DNA from: Puerhibacterium puerhi
GTDB lineage: Bacteria > Actinomycetota > Actinomycetes > Actinomycetales > Cellulomonadaceae
DNA length: 64,000 nucleotides
Reading direction: 5' to 3'
NCBI RefSeq assembly: GCF_009846865.1
Contig: NZ_WUWN01000014.1
Location: forward strand, 1-64,000
Shown here: positions 43,275 to 52,810 of the stretch, piece after piece
How the letters are laid out: each line of letters starts with the position of its first letter
Position numbering within the stretch: the first letter of the stretch is position 1
The notes under the pieces: generated by a model
Database searches by the model: none
Seen by the model: only the letters and a program-made list of their open reading frames with translations
What the model was told of the DNA's origin: nothing
Program-made: the position numbers and the translations under genes

Positions 43275-43930
43275 CCGTGCGCGTCCTGCTCGCCGATGAC
43301 CAAGCCCTGCTGCGCTCCACCTTCCGGCTCCTGCTCGACTCGGTCGCGGACATGGAGGTGGTCGGGGAGGCCGCCACCGGCGCCGAGGCGGTGCGCAAGG
43401 CCCGGACCAACCCGCCCGACGTCGTGCTCATGGACATCCGGATGCCTGACATGGACGGCATCGAGGCGACCCGCCGCATCAGCGCCGACCCCGTCCTGGC
43501 CGACGCCAAGGTGCTCATCCTGACGACGTTCGAGACCGACGACCTCGTCGTCGGCGCGCTGCGCGCCGGCGCATCCGGCTTCCTCGGCAAGGGCGTGGCG
43601 CCCGAGGCCCTGCTGGACGCGATCCGCACGGTCGCATCCGGCGAGCGACTGCTGTCGCCGACGGCCACGCGCGCGCTGATCGAACGGGTCCTGACTCAGC
43701 CCCTCGCACGCACGGTGCCCGGGATGGACGAGCTGACGGAGCGGGAACGCGAGATCACCTTGCTCGTGGCGGCCGGGCTGTCGAACACCGAGATCGCCGA
43801 GCGCCTGGTCATCAGCCCTGCCACCGCCAAGACGCACGTCAACCGCGCGATGATGAAGACCGGCGCCCGCGACCGGGCCCAGCTGGTCGTGTTCGCCTAC
43901 GAGTCGGGGCTCGTCGCCGCCGGCTCCTGA
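43271..43930 (+). CDS. NarL/FixJ-family response regulator
   Basis: A 219-aa response regulator. The receiver domain begins VRVLLADDQALLR, with phosphorylated Asp55 in VVLMDIRMPDMDG and the conserved Thr/Lys pair in ILTTF and GKGVAPEALLDAI. The C-terminal LuxR helix-turn-helix is LTEREREITLLVAAGLSNTE, then IAERLVISPATAKTHVNRAM. It overlaps the kinase gene by 4 bp. Targets may include the MMPL transporter gene downstream; that is inference from position. Confidence 0.94.
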   Translation: MTVRVLLADDQALLRSTFRLLLDSVADMEVVGEAATGAEAVRKARTNPPDVVLMDIRMPDMDGIEATRRISADPVLADAKVLILTTFETDDLVVGALRAGASGFLGKGVAPEALLDAIRTVASGERLLSPTATRALIERVLTQPLARTVPGMDELTEREREITLLVAAGLSNTEIAERLVISPATAKTHVNRAMMKTGARDRAQLVVFAYESGLVAAGS

Positions 43931-44039
43931 CACGCATCCGCGAGCCACTGCAGGGTGCCCGGAGGTACCGCGGCCGCGGTAGGCCGGACGCACCGGTGAG
44001 GCGACGACGCTGCCGAGCACGGCGGCGAGCCTGGATGGC

Positions 44040-44861
44040 ATGACGACGTCGACGACCCCGCCATGGTTGGAGCTGGACTCACGCGCCGAAGACGGCTCCG
44101 TGGCGGTCCGCCGCCGGGACAAGAGGCAGCCCGACGTGACGTGGCGGTTGCTGGCCTGCCGGACACGGCAGCTCGCGGGCGTCCTGCACCACGCGGGAGT
44201 TCGACGCGGGCACCGCGTCGCAGTCATGACCGGGCCCGGACCGATGCGTACCGCCACGCTCTACGCCGTGTGGCGGCTGGGCGGGATCGTCGTCGCCGCG
44301 AGCGACACGCTGAGCCGTCGCGAGCGTCTGACCGCGATTGCCTCCGCGCGACCCGTCGCCGTCATCGGTGACCGTCGCTCCCTGGCCGGCACGCGACAGC
44401 TGGCGTCGGTCCACCTGCGCCTGGCCACCGAGCCGCTGAGCCCGCTGGACATGCTCACGACCGGTACGCGCCTGCACGTGGCCGCCCTCGTCGCGCGGCG
44501 CCCGCACGTGATCTTGCCGTCCCCGCCCGCGCCGGACGACGACGCGGCGCTGTTGTTCCCTCGTCCTGGTGGTGCCGCCGATCCCGTCGGCGTCTTCTAC
44601 ACGCAGGCCGAGCTCGCCGACGTCTACGCCCGCATCCACCCCGACGCGAGCCCGCGGCCCCGCACCGGCGCGCCTGGTGCACCCGGGCTGGTGGCGCGCT
44701 CGTCCCGGGCCGGGGCCGCCGGGCTGGCCGCCGCCCTCGTCACGCCGGGGTTCCCCGCCGCCGAGCTTCATCTGCCCGCCCACCTGCTCGTCGCGGACGA
44801 AGCACCTGCCTGCCGCTCGTGTGCGTCGCCAGGCGTGCGGCGCGTACCGCAGACGGCGTAG
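44040..44861 (+). pseudogene. Truncated/degenerate AMP-ligase (acyl-CoA synthetase-like, N-terminal part only)
   Basis: The 273-aa reading frame matches only the first half of an AMP-forming ligase: TWRLLACRTRQLAGVLHHAG, VRRGHRVAVMTGPGPMRTAT and LYAVWRLGGIVVAASDTLSR. Where the adenylation P-loop (consensus TSGTTGxPK) should be, it reads LLFPRPGGAADPVGVFYTQ, without the catalytic Thr/Ser and Lys. The C-terminal subdomain is absent, and the tail is Ala/Pro-rich. It cannot be an active ligase as it stands. It may be a remnant of an OleC-like or fatty-acyl ligase, or a non-catalytic protein. Confidence 0.65.
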
Positions 44862-44948
44862 GCCACAGCCTGCAGCGGGCCGACGACCGAGGCCGCCCTC
44901 CGCCGGAAGCCTTGGGGATGTTCAGCCTCGACCTCGAAAGGCACTCTC

Positions 44949-47160
44949 GTGAGCGCACTCGCCCAGTTCTGCTACCGACGGCGCAGGCTCGTCCTGATCG
45001 CCTGGCTCGTGGCCGTGATCGGCCTCGCCACCGCCGCGCTGAGCGCCGGCACCGCTTTCAACACCGCGACCGACCTGCCCGACCGCGAGTCCTCCCGCGC
45101 GTACGCCCTGCTCGCCCAGGCGGGCCCAGGGAGCGACACCTCCGACGGCACCGTGGTCTGGAAGACCGACGGCGCGCCGATCGACGACCCGGCAGTCCGG
45201 GCCGAGATCGACGCCCTGCTCGACGACCTCTCCGCCGTGCCCGGCGTCGAGGGCGTCGTCAGCCCGTACACGCCCGAGGGTGCGGCCCAGGTCAACGCCG
45301 CCGAGCACACCGCGTTCGCCACCGTCGCCGCCACCGACGACGTCGTCGTGGACGACGTGCGGGCGGTGGCCGAGGCGCACACCGGTCACGGGCTGGAGAT
45401 CGGCGTCGGCGGACAGGCGTTCGCCGAGAACCCGGCCCCGTCCCACGGCACCGAGGCCATCGGCATCCTCGCCGCCCTGGTCATCCTGCTGCTGGTCTTC
45501 CGCTCCGGCTGGGCCGCCGCGCTGCCCATCCTCACCGGCGTCACCGGCGTCGCCACCTCGCTGCTGACGGTCATGCTGCTGGCCCACCTGATCGACCTGG
45601 ACGCCACGTCCCTGACGATGGGCGCCCTGATCGGCCTGGGCGTCGGCATCGACTACGCCCTGTTCATCGTCAACCGCTACCGCAAGGCGCTGAGCGCCGG
45701 CGCGAGCGTGCCGCAGGCGATCAGCCAGGCCGTGACCACCTCCGGGCGCGCCGTCGTGTTCGCCGGCCTGACCGTCGTCGTCGCCCTGCTGGGGATGTTC
45801 GTCGTCGGCATGGGCGTGCTGACCGGCATGGGCCAGGGCGGCCGCGGTCACCGTCGTGTTCACCGTCCTGGCCGCGATCACGCTGCTGCCTGCCCTGCTC
45901 GGCATGCTCGGCGACAAGGTGCTGTCCAAGAAGCAGCGCCGCCAGCGGGCCATGGGCCTGATCCTGCCGGAAACCACCGCCGGATCCCTGTGGGCCCGCT
46001 GGGCGCAGCTGCCGCTCAAGGCACCACGCACCACCGCCGTGGTGGCGCTGGCCCTGCTGGCCGCCCTCGCGGCGCCCGCGCTGAGCATGCGGGTCGGCAA
46101 CTCCGACGCCAGCTCCGACCCCGCCGGGTCCCCGACCCGCGAGTACTACGACCTGATGGCACCCGCGTTCGGTGAGGGCGTCGACGCCGGTCTGGTCCTG
46201 GTGGCCGAGGTGCCCGACGCCGCGGCCGCCACGGCGTTCAACCACCTGGCCGCGCAGCTGCCCGACGTCGCCGGCGTCGCGTCGGTGCAGGCGGCGCCGG
46301 CCGAGGCCGGCCAGCCCGTGGCGATCGCCGCGGTCGTCCCCACCACCAGCGCGCAGACCGCCGAGACGCAGGACCTGGTGGACGCCCTGCGCACCGACGT
46401 CATCCCGGCCGCGGAGTCCGGGACCGGACTGCAGGTCTACGTCGGCGGCGAGACCGCCACCAACGTCGACATCGCCGAGGCGCTGATGGGCAAGCTGCCG
46501 CTCTACCTCGGGCTGGTGGCGCTGCTGGGGTTCGTCCTGCTGGTCGTCGCGTTCCGCAGCATCCTGGTCCCGCTGGTCGGGGCGCTGACCAACCTGCTGA
46601 CCCTGGCCGTCGGGCTGGGCGCGATCACCGCGATCTTCCAGCTCGGGTGGGGCAGCGGGCTGCTGGGCGTCGGGTCCGGCGCGCCGATCATGTACATCGT
46701 CCCCGTGATCATCGTCGGCGTGATGTTCGGCCTGTCGATGGACTACCAGGTCTTCCTGGTCAGCCGCATGCACGAGGAATGGGTCCACACCCGCGACAAC
46801 GCCCGTGCCGTGCGCGTCGGGGTCGCCGAGACCGGCCGCGTCATCGCCACCGCCGCGACCATCATGCTCGCGGTGTTCGCCTCCTTCGGCTTCAGCGGCG
46901 AGCGGATCGTCTCGGCCATCGGCATCGGCCTGGCGATCGCCGTCCTGGTCGACGCGTTCCTGGTGCGCCTGACCCTGGTCCCCGCCCTCATGCGCCTGCT
47001 CGGCAAGCGCAACTGGAGCTATCCCCGCTGGGCCGACCGCATCACCCCGCACCTGTCCGTCGAGGGGGCCATGGAGACGACCGCAGGCACCGCTGGTGCG
47101 GACGAGCACGCGCGGCTCGTGGGAGCCGGCGCCGGACCCGGTGACCGGTACCTGGACTGA
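44949..47160 (+). pseudogene. MMPL/RND-type transporter with one frameshift
   Basis: An actinobacterial MMPL-family transporter of about 736 residues, with two halves of one helix, a soluble domain and five or six helices each. The first part (SALAQFCYRRRRLVLIAWLV to VVALLGMFVVGMGVLTGMGQ) and the second part (VFTVLAAITLLPALLGMLGD onward) are in different frames. The break is at 45836-45838, where one extra G turns the expected GQAAAVTVVFTVLA into GQGGRGHRRVH. Motifs LIGLGVGIDYALFIVNRY and VGVMFGLSMDYQVFLVSRMH are intact. It is non-functional if the base is real; a sequencing error is possible. The start is GTG 44949. Confidence 0.85.
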
Positions 47161-47185
47161 CCTCACGGGGAGGGCCGCGGGCCCA

Positions 47186-47230
47186 ACGCATCGGCCCGGG
47201 CGGCACCCAGTGCCGCCCGGGCCGATGCGT
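47186..47230 (+). terminator. Perfect 21-bp hairpin terminator
   Basis: Bases 47186-47206 and 47210-47230 are exact reverse complements around a 3-base CCA loop, with core CGGCCCGGGCGGC. It lies 25 bp after the MMPL stop and is exceptionally stable. There is no T-run. It isolates the LytTR regulator operon from upstream transcription. Confidence 0.85.
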
Positions 47231-47403
47231 CCCGCCGAGCCCACCGCGATGCCGGTGCCGTGCGATGGCTTCGGGTGCGTCCCCTAGCATGTGCGCGGCG
47301 TGGTGATCCGCCGGACCGAGGCGACGTGCCCGTGTGGGCCGGCTCCGTGACCTCGGTCCGCGCCGGGAGCCGCGCCCTTCTGCGCACACCAGGGGGCTGC
47401 AAC

Positions 47404-48117
47404 GTGATCAGGATCGGCATCGTCGAGGACGACGCTGCGAGCGCTGCGCTGCTCACCGGGTACCTGCGCCGCTTCGAGGAGGAGAGCGGCGAGGAGCTCG
47501 TCGTCACCCGGTACACCGACGGCAGCGCGTTGGTCGCCGGCTACCGCCCCGACTTCGACATCCTGCTGCTGGACATCGAGATGCCCGGGCTCGACGGGTT
47601 CGCCGCGGCCGAGCAGATCCGGCAGGTCGACCGCGACGTGGTGATCGTCTTCGTCACCAACACGCCGCAGTACGCCGTGCGCGGCTACGAGGTGGACGCG
47701 CTGAGCTACGTCCTCAAGCCCGTGTCCTACTTCGCGCTGGTGCGAGAGCTCAAGCGCTCGATCGCCCGGCTGCGGCAGCGGCCCGCGCACTACCTCGTGC
47801 TCACCGTCGACGGCGGCCTGGTGCGGGTGAACACCGACGACGTCGTGTACCTCGAGAGCGCCAAGCACCGCACGATGGTGCACACCGTCGACGGGAAGCA
47901 CTCGGTGGTCGGCCCGCTCAAGGGCCTGGAGGCGCAGGTCGACGGCATGGGCTTCTGCCGGATCAACAGCGGGTACGTGGTGAACCTGCGCCACGTCGTG
48001 GCGGTCCAGCAGAGCAGCTGCCTCGTCGTCGGCGGCCAGACCCTGCCGATCAGCCGGCCGCGCAAGAAGCCCTTCCTCGCGACCCTGACCGACTACCTCG
48101 GGGCGTCGCGCGCATGA
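47404..48117 (+). CDS. LytTR-family response regulator
   Basis: A 237-aa response regulator. The receiver domain starts MIRIGIVEDDAASAALL with the phospho-acceptor Asp57 in ILLLDIEMPGLDG, and VFVTNTPQYAVRGYEVDALS precedes the C-terminal LytTR DNA-binding domain (DVVYLESAKHRTMVHTVDGK, FCRINSGYVVNLRHV). The GTG at 47404 is chosen because it gives the exact receiver start. The GHKL kinase gene overlaps by 4 bp. A LytTR-consensus direct repeat lies downstream of the kinase at 49524-49553, so the target is probably the GH3/GT2 gene cluster. Confidence 0.93.
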   Translation: MIRIGIVEDDAASAALLTGYLRRFEEESGEELVVTRYTDGSALVAGYRPDFDILLLDIEMPGLDGFAAAEQIRQVDRDVVIVFVTNTPQYAVRGYEVDALSYVLKPVSYFALVRELKRSIARLRQRPAHYLVLTVDGGLVRVNTDDVVYLESAKHRTMVHTVDGKHSVVGPLKGLEAQVDGMGFCRINSGYVVNLRHVVAVQQSSCLVVGGQTLPISRPRKKPFLATLTDYLGASRA

Positions 48118-49466
48118 TCCTGGACGCCCTGCCGGACATCCCGCGCAGCCTCACCGGCCTGGCGGAGTGGGCGGCCTGCCTCATCTACGTGCTGCTGCGC
48201 CCCCACCGGGTGCGGCCGCTGCGGCTCGGGCTGCTCGCGGCGGGCGCGCTGGGCGTGCTGGTGGGCGTCCAGCTGCTGGCGGGCACGCTGCCGCACCTGC
48301 TGTGGCCGGCCGGGATGCTCGCCGCGGCGGCGGGCATGTTCGGGTTCATCGTCGCGGCGGTGAAGGCGCCGCTGCGCGACGCCGGCTACCTGTGCGCACG
48401 CGCCCTCGTGCTGGCGGAGCTGGTCGCGGCGCTGCACTGGCAGGTGCACTCCTTCTTCTTCCTCGAGGCGGGCCGCCTCGACCCCGGGTGGCGGGTCCCG
48501 TTCTTCTTCGTCGTCTATCCGCTCGCCCTGGTCGCCGCCTACCTGATCGAGGCGCGGCACTTCCGGCGGGCCGAGGCGCTCGCCGTCACGCCGCGCGAGC
48601 TGGCCTCCGCGCTCGCCATCGCGATGGTGACGTTCTGCATGAGCAACCTCAGCTTCCTCAACGCCAACACACCGTTCAGCGGGCGCCTCGGGCTGGAGAT
48701 CTTCTACATCCGCACGCTCGTGGACCTGTGCGGGTTCGTGGCGCTGTGGGCGCAGCAGGGCCAGCGGCTGCAGCAGCGGGCCAAGGCCGAGGTCCGGGCG
48801 ATCGACGGCATCCTGCGCAGCCAGCACGAGCAGTACCTGCAGTCCAAGCAGAGCATCGACGCCGTCAACCGCCGGTACCACGACCTCAAGCACCAGATCG
48901 ACGTCATCCGGGCGGAGCGGGACCCGGACCGCAAGGCGTCGTACCTGGACGACCTCGAGGCGAGCATCAGCGACTACGCGGCGCGGGCGGACACGGGCAG
49001 CGGCGTGCTGGACGTCATCCTGACGGCCAAGAGCCAGCAGTGCGCCGCGCGGGGCATCAAGCTCACCCACGTGGTGGACGGGGCGCTGCTGGACTTCCTG
49101 CCCGCGATGGACATCGCCGCGGTGTTCGGCAACGCCCTCGACAACGCGATCGAGGGGGCCGCGCGGGTGCCGGACCCCGAGCAGCGGCTGATCACCATGG
49201 CGGTGTTCGCCAAGGACCGCCTGGCCATGGTGACGATCGAGAACTCCTTCACCGGCGAGCTGCGGATGGAGAACGGGCAGATCGTCACGCGGCGGGCCGA
49301 CCGGGAGCGCCACGGGTTCGGCCTCAAGAGCATCCGGTACACCGCCGAGAAGTACGGCGGGTCGGTCACGGTCAACGCCGAGGACCAGTGGTTCGTGCTG
49401 CGGATCCTGCTGCCGATGCCGCGGGCCGCGGCCGCCCGCGCCGGGAGCGCGGAAGCCCGCCGCTGA
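48114..49466 (+). CDS. GHKL-type sensor histidine kinase (AgrC/VirS-like)
   Basis: A 450-aa membrane kinase with about six transmembrane helices in residues 12-212, a coiled-coil linker (QRLQQRAKAEVRAIDGILRS) and the phospho-accepting His255 in NRRYHDLKHQIDVI. The ATPase domain has AAVFGNALDNAIEGAARV and RHGFGLKSIRYTAEKYGGSV. This AgrC-like architecture often detects peptides or cell-envelope stress through the membrane domain. It overlaps the LytTR regulator gene by 4 bp and forms a two-component pair with it. Confidence 0.92.
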   Translation: MILDALPDIPRSLTGLAEWAACLIYVLLRPHRVRPLRLGLLAAGALGVLVGVQLLAGTLPHLLWPAGMLAAAAGMFGFIVAAVKAPLRDAGYLCARALVLAELVAALHWQVHSFFFLEAGRLDPGWRVPFFFVVYPLALVAAYLIEARHFRRAEALAVTPRELASALAIAMVTFCMSNLSFLNANTPFSGRLGLEIFYIRTLVDLCGFVALWAQQGQRLQQRAKAEVRAIDGILRSQHEQYLQSKQSIDAVNRRYHDLKHQIDVIRAERDPDRKASYLDDLEASISDYAARADTGSGVLDVILTAKSQQCAARGIKLTHVVDGALLDFLPAMDIAAVFGNALDNAIEGAARVPDPEQRLITMAVFAKDRLAMVTIENSFTGELRMENGQIVTRRADRERHGFGLKSIRYTAEKYGGSVTVNAEDQWFVLRILLPMPRAAAARAGSAEARR

Positions 49467-49523
49467 CCGCACCCGCTGACCGCGCCGCCTGACCCACCCG
49501 CGGCCGTGCGGTGGCGCAAGACG

Positions 49524-49553
49524 ACAGTTTGTGCTCCGCAACGCGCAATTCAT
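49524..49553 (+). promoter_or_regulatory. LytTR direct-repeat binding site upstream of the GH3 cluster
   Basis: ACAGTTTGT (49524-49532) fits all nine positions of the published LytTR consensus [TA][AC][CA]GTTN[AG][TG], and GCAATTCAT (49545-49553) fits seven of nine. They are separated by 12 bp, the known spacing. The site lies in an unusually AT-rich patch between the kinase gene and the domain-swapped GH3 gene. Binding is predicted, not shown. Confidence 0.65.
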
Positions 49554-49764
49554 GCATGCGCCGTTCTGCGGCCTCCCGCGGTCTGCTTCGATCACCGCGT
49601 CCGGGTCGGTGCGCGACCCGGGCCTGGATGTCGACGACGACCAGCCGCTGACGCGCCCGTCCACCCCCGGTCGCACCGCAGCCCGAGGCCGCGAGCGCGC
49701 ACCAGCACTGCACGGACCGCACGTCGTCGCGCGGCCCGCCACCCCTCACCGAGAGAGGCTCAGC

Positions 49765-52662
49765 ATGTCCCAGCGAAAGAAGAACCGGCGGCTGTCGATG
49801 CCGATCGCCGTCGGTACCTACGCCCTGTGCGCGGCACTGGGCGTGGGGCTCGTGGTCGGCAACGTGTACGCCGGCAAGTACTCCGACCTCGTGTCGGTCT
49901 ACCTCGACCAGCCGACGCAGAAGGTCGTCTCCGCCGACGGCGAGAAGGCCGAGTACTTCACGAGCGACTTCACCAGCGACGAGGAGCGCCAGGAGCACCT
50001 CGCGTCCGTCGGGACGCGGATCTCCCAGGAGGGCATCACCCTCGTGCAGAACGACGGCGGGCTGCCGCTCGCCGCGGGCGCCAAGATCAGCGTGTTCGGG
50101 CAGGACGCCGTCGACCCGGTCTACGGCGGCGGGGGCGCCGGGTCGGTCGACCCGGCCAAGGCGGTCAGCCTCGAGTCGTCCTTCGCCGACGCGGGCCTCG
50201 AGGTCAACCCGACGCTGTGGGACTTCTACGCGTCCGGCCCGGGCAAGGACTACCGCAAGACCACCCCCGACGTGTACGGCGAGGGCGAGTTCAACGTCAA
50301 CGAGGTGCCGCAGAGCGCCTACACCGACGAGGTGAAGGCGAGCTACGGCGAGTACGGCGACGGGGCCGTCGTGGTCCTCGGCCGCTCCGGCGGCGAGAGC
50401 GGCGACCTGGCCCACACCCCGGACGCGGCGGGCAGCACCTACCTGCAGCTCACCGGCGACGAGCGCGACCTGCTGCAGTCCGTCACGGACAGCTTCTCGA
50501 CCGTCGTGGTCCTGCTCAACACGCAGAACCCGCTCGAGCTGGGCTTCCTCGAGGAGTACGACGTCGACGCCACCCTGTGGATCGGCGCCCTCGGCCAGAC
50601 CGGCGCCGCCGCCGTCGGCCAGGTGCTCACCGGCGAGGTCAACCCGTCGGGCGCGCTGGTGGACACCTACGCCTACGACTCCCTGAGCGCCCCGAGCATC
50701 GCGAACCTGGGCAGCTACTCCATCACCAACAGCTCGATCGACCGCGGCAACCAGTACATGGTCTACGCCGAGGGCATCTACGTCGGCTACCGCTACTACG
50801 AGACCCGCTACGAGGACGTCGTCCTCGGCAACGAGCAGGCGTCCGCGTTCGACTACGCCACGCAGGTCCAGTACCCGTTCGGGCACGGCGAGTCGTACAC
50901 GACGTTCGAGTGGTCGGACTACGGGGTGACCGAGAGCGACGACGAGTTCGCGGTGCAGGTCACCGTGACCAACACCGGCGACGTCGCCGGCAAGGACGTC
51001 GTCCAGGTCTACCTGCAGTCGCCGTACACCGACTACGACCGCGAGCACGGCATCGAGAAGTCCGCGGTCGAGCTGGCCGGCTACGCCAAGACCTCCGCGC
51101 TGGACGCCGGCGCCTCGGAGACGGTCACCGTGACCGTCCCCAAGGAGCTGATGAAGGCGTACGACGCCGACGGCGCGGGCACCTACGTCGTCGACGCCGG
51201 CGACTACTACCTGGCCGCCGGGACGGACGCGCACACCGCGCTGAACAACATCCTCGCCGCCAAGGGCAAGACCACGGCGGACGGCATGGACGCCGACGGC
51301 GACGCCGGCTTCGCCCACCAGGTCACCGTCGGCGACCTGGACGCCACGACCTACGCCGTCTCCCAGGCCACCGGCGAGCCGATCACCAACCAGTTCGCCG
51401 ACGTCGACCTGCGCCACTACGACGAGGGCTTCACCTACCTCAGCCGCTCCGACTGGGCCGGCACGTGGCCTGCGACCTACCAGGACGGCGAGTGGACGGC
51501 GCCCGAGCAGCTGCTCGCCGACCTGGAGATCCCGTCGGTCGAGGACCCGGAGGCCACCAGCCCCGCGTTCGACACGGTCAGCGACGAGTACGGCGAGCTG
51601 AACACCGCCACCCTCGTCGGCGAGGACTACGACGCCCCGTCCTGGGACGCGCTGCTCGACCAGATGACCGTCGAGGAGACGGACGAGCTCGTGCGCGTGG
51701 GCGGCTACGCCACCAAGCGCGTCGACTCGATCGGCCTGCCCGGCACCACCGACAAGGACGGCCCCGCCGGCATCTCCGACACCCTCGTGGGCGGCAAGAG
51801 CGGCATGGGCTACCCGCCGGCCATCGTGCTCGCCTCGACGTGGAACGACGCGCTCGCCGAGGAGTTCGGCGCCGCCATCGGCGAGGACAGCCTCGCCCTC
51901 GGCGTCGCCGGCTGGTACGGCCCGGCGATGAACATCCACCGCTCCCCGTACAGCGGCCGCAACTTCGAGTACTACGCCGAGGACTCGGTGCTGTCCGGGA
52001 AGATGGGCGCCGCCGTCGTCGACGGGGCGCAGTCCAAGGGCGTCCTGGTGTTCATGAAGCACTTCGCGCTCAACGACCAGGAGACCAACCGCATCGGCCT
52101 GGCGACGTTCGCCGACGAGCAGGCCGTCCGCGAGCTGTACCTGACGCCGTTCGAGCTCACGGTGCGCGAGGGCGGCGCCCGCGGCGCGATGGCGTCGATG
52201 AACCGCCTCGGCGCCCGGTGGTCCGGCGCCCACGCGGGGCTGATGACCGCGACCCTGCGCGACGAGTGGGGCTTCCGGGGCGTGGTCGTCACCGACCAGG
52301 CGTCCTTCGACGTGTTCGCCTACGAGGACCTGCGCGCCGGCCTCGCCGCCGGGACGGACCTGTGGCTCAACACCGACGCGAGCCTGTGGAAGCTGTCCGA
52401 CGAGCAGATGACGCCGACCGTGCTGGCGAACATGCGCCAGGCCGCGCACAACGTCGCCTACGCCGTGGCGCAGAGCAACGCGATGAACGGCCTGTCCTCC
52501 GACAGCCGCATCGTGCCGGTCACCCCGCTGTGGCAGAAGGCGCTGATCGGGGCGGACGTCGTCATCGGCCTGCTGCTGGCGGGGACCGTCTTCCTCGTCA
52601 CGCGGAAGCTGGTGCGCCAGCGGCGCGTCGAGGCGCGCCCCGGCGCGGGCGCCGGCGCCTGA
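49765..52662 (+). CDS. Membrane-anchored GH3-family protein with swapped domain order
   Basis: A 965-aa protein. A transmembrane helix (residues about 12-35) is followed by a GH3 C-terminal-type domain (RISQEGITLVQNDGGLPLAA, TGAAAVGQVLTGEVNPSGAL), then an FnIII-like domain (VQVTVTNTGDVAGKDVVQVY, about 390-475), and only then the GH3 catalytic barrel (about 630-890; DGPAGISDTLVGG, VFMKHFALNDQETNR). The predicted nucleophile is Asp844 in VVVTDQASF. A second transmembrane helix follows at about 925-948 with a basic C-terminus. Domains are thus in the reverse of the normal GH3 order. The ATG at 49765 follows GAGAGAGGCTCAGC. It opens a cluster with a second GH3, GtrA and GT2 genes. Confidence 0.85.
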   Translation: MSQRKKNRRLSMPIAVGTYALCAALGVGLVVGNVYAGKYSDLVSVYLDQPTQKVVSADGEKAEYFTSDFTSDEERQEHLASVGTRISQEGITLVQNDGGLPLAAGAKISVFGQDAVDPVYGGGGAGSVDPAKAVSLESSFADAGLEVNPTLWDFYASGPGKDYRKTTPDVYGEGEFNVNEVPQSAYTDEVKASYGEYGDGAVVVLGRSGGESGDLAHTPDAAGSTYLQLTGDERDLLQSVTDSFSTVVVLLNTQNPLELGFLEEYDVDATLWIGALGQTGAAAVGQVLTGEVNPSGALVDTYAYDSLSAPSIANLGSYSITNSSIDRGNQYMVYAEGIYVGYRYYETRYEDVVLGNEQASAFDYATQVQYPFGHGESYTTFEWSDYGVTESDDEFAVQVTVTNTGDVAGKDVVQVYLQSPYTDYDREHGIEKSAVELAGYAKTSALDAGASETVTVTVPKELMKAYDADGAGTYVVDAGDYYLAAGTDAHTALNNILAAKGKTTADGMDADGDAGFAHQVTVGDLDATTYAVSQATGEPITNQFADVDLRHYDEGFTYLSRSDWAGTWPATYQDGEWTAPEQLLADLEIPSVEDPEATSPAFDTVSDEYGELNTATLVGEDYDAPSWDALLDQMTVEETDELVRVGGYATKRVDSIGLPGTTDKDGPAGISDTLVGGKSGMGYPPAIVLASTWNDALAEEFGAAIGEDSLALGVAGWYGPAMNIHRSPYSGRNFEYYAEDSVLSGKMGAAVVDGAQSKGVLVFMKHFALNDQETNRIGLATFADEQAVRELYLTPFELTVREGGARGAMASMNRLGARWSGAHAGLMTATLRDEWGFRGVVVTDQASFDVFAYEDLRAGLAAGTDLWLNTDASLWKLSDEQMTPTVLANMRQAAHNVAYAVAQSNAMNGLSSDSRIVPVTPLWQKALIGADVVIGLLLAGTVFLVTRKLVRQRRVEARPGAGAGA

Positions 52663-52810
52663 CGGCGGCGCCCGGTGGCCCGGTGACGGCACCGGGCCGA
52701 CGGGCGCGGCCGGGCCGCCTCCTCCCGATGCGGAGCGAGCGCGGCCCGGCCCGCCCGGGCGCGAGCGGACGCGCCAGACCCAGCAACAGCGTGCGAAGGG
52801 AAGGCTCCGC

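Noticed and set aside
45856-47160. Second MMPL half as an independent gene starting at ATG 45856
   Set aside because: No ribosome-binding site, and sequence immediately upstream in the same frame (AAAVTVV) continues the first half, so this is one frameshifted gene.
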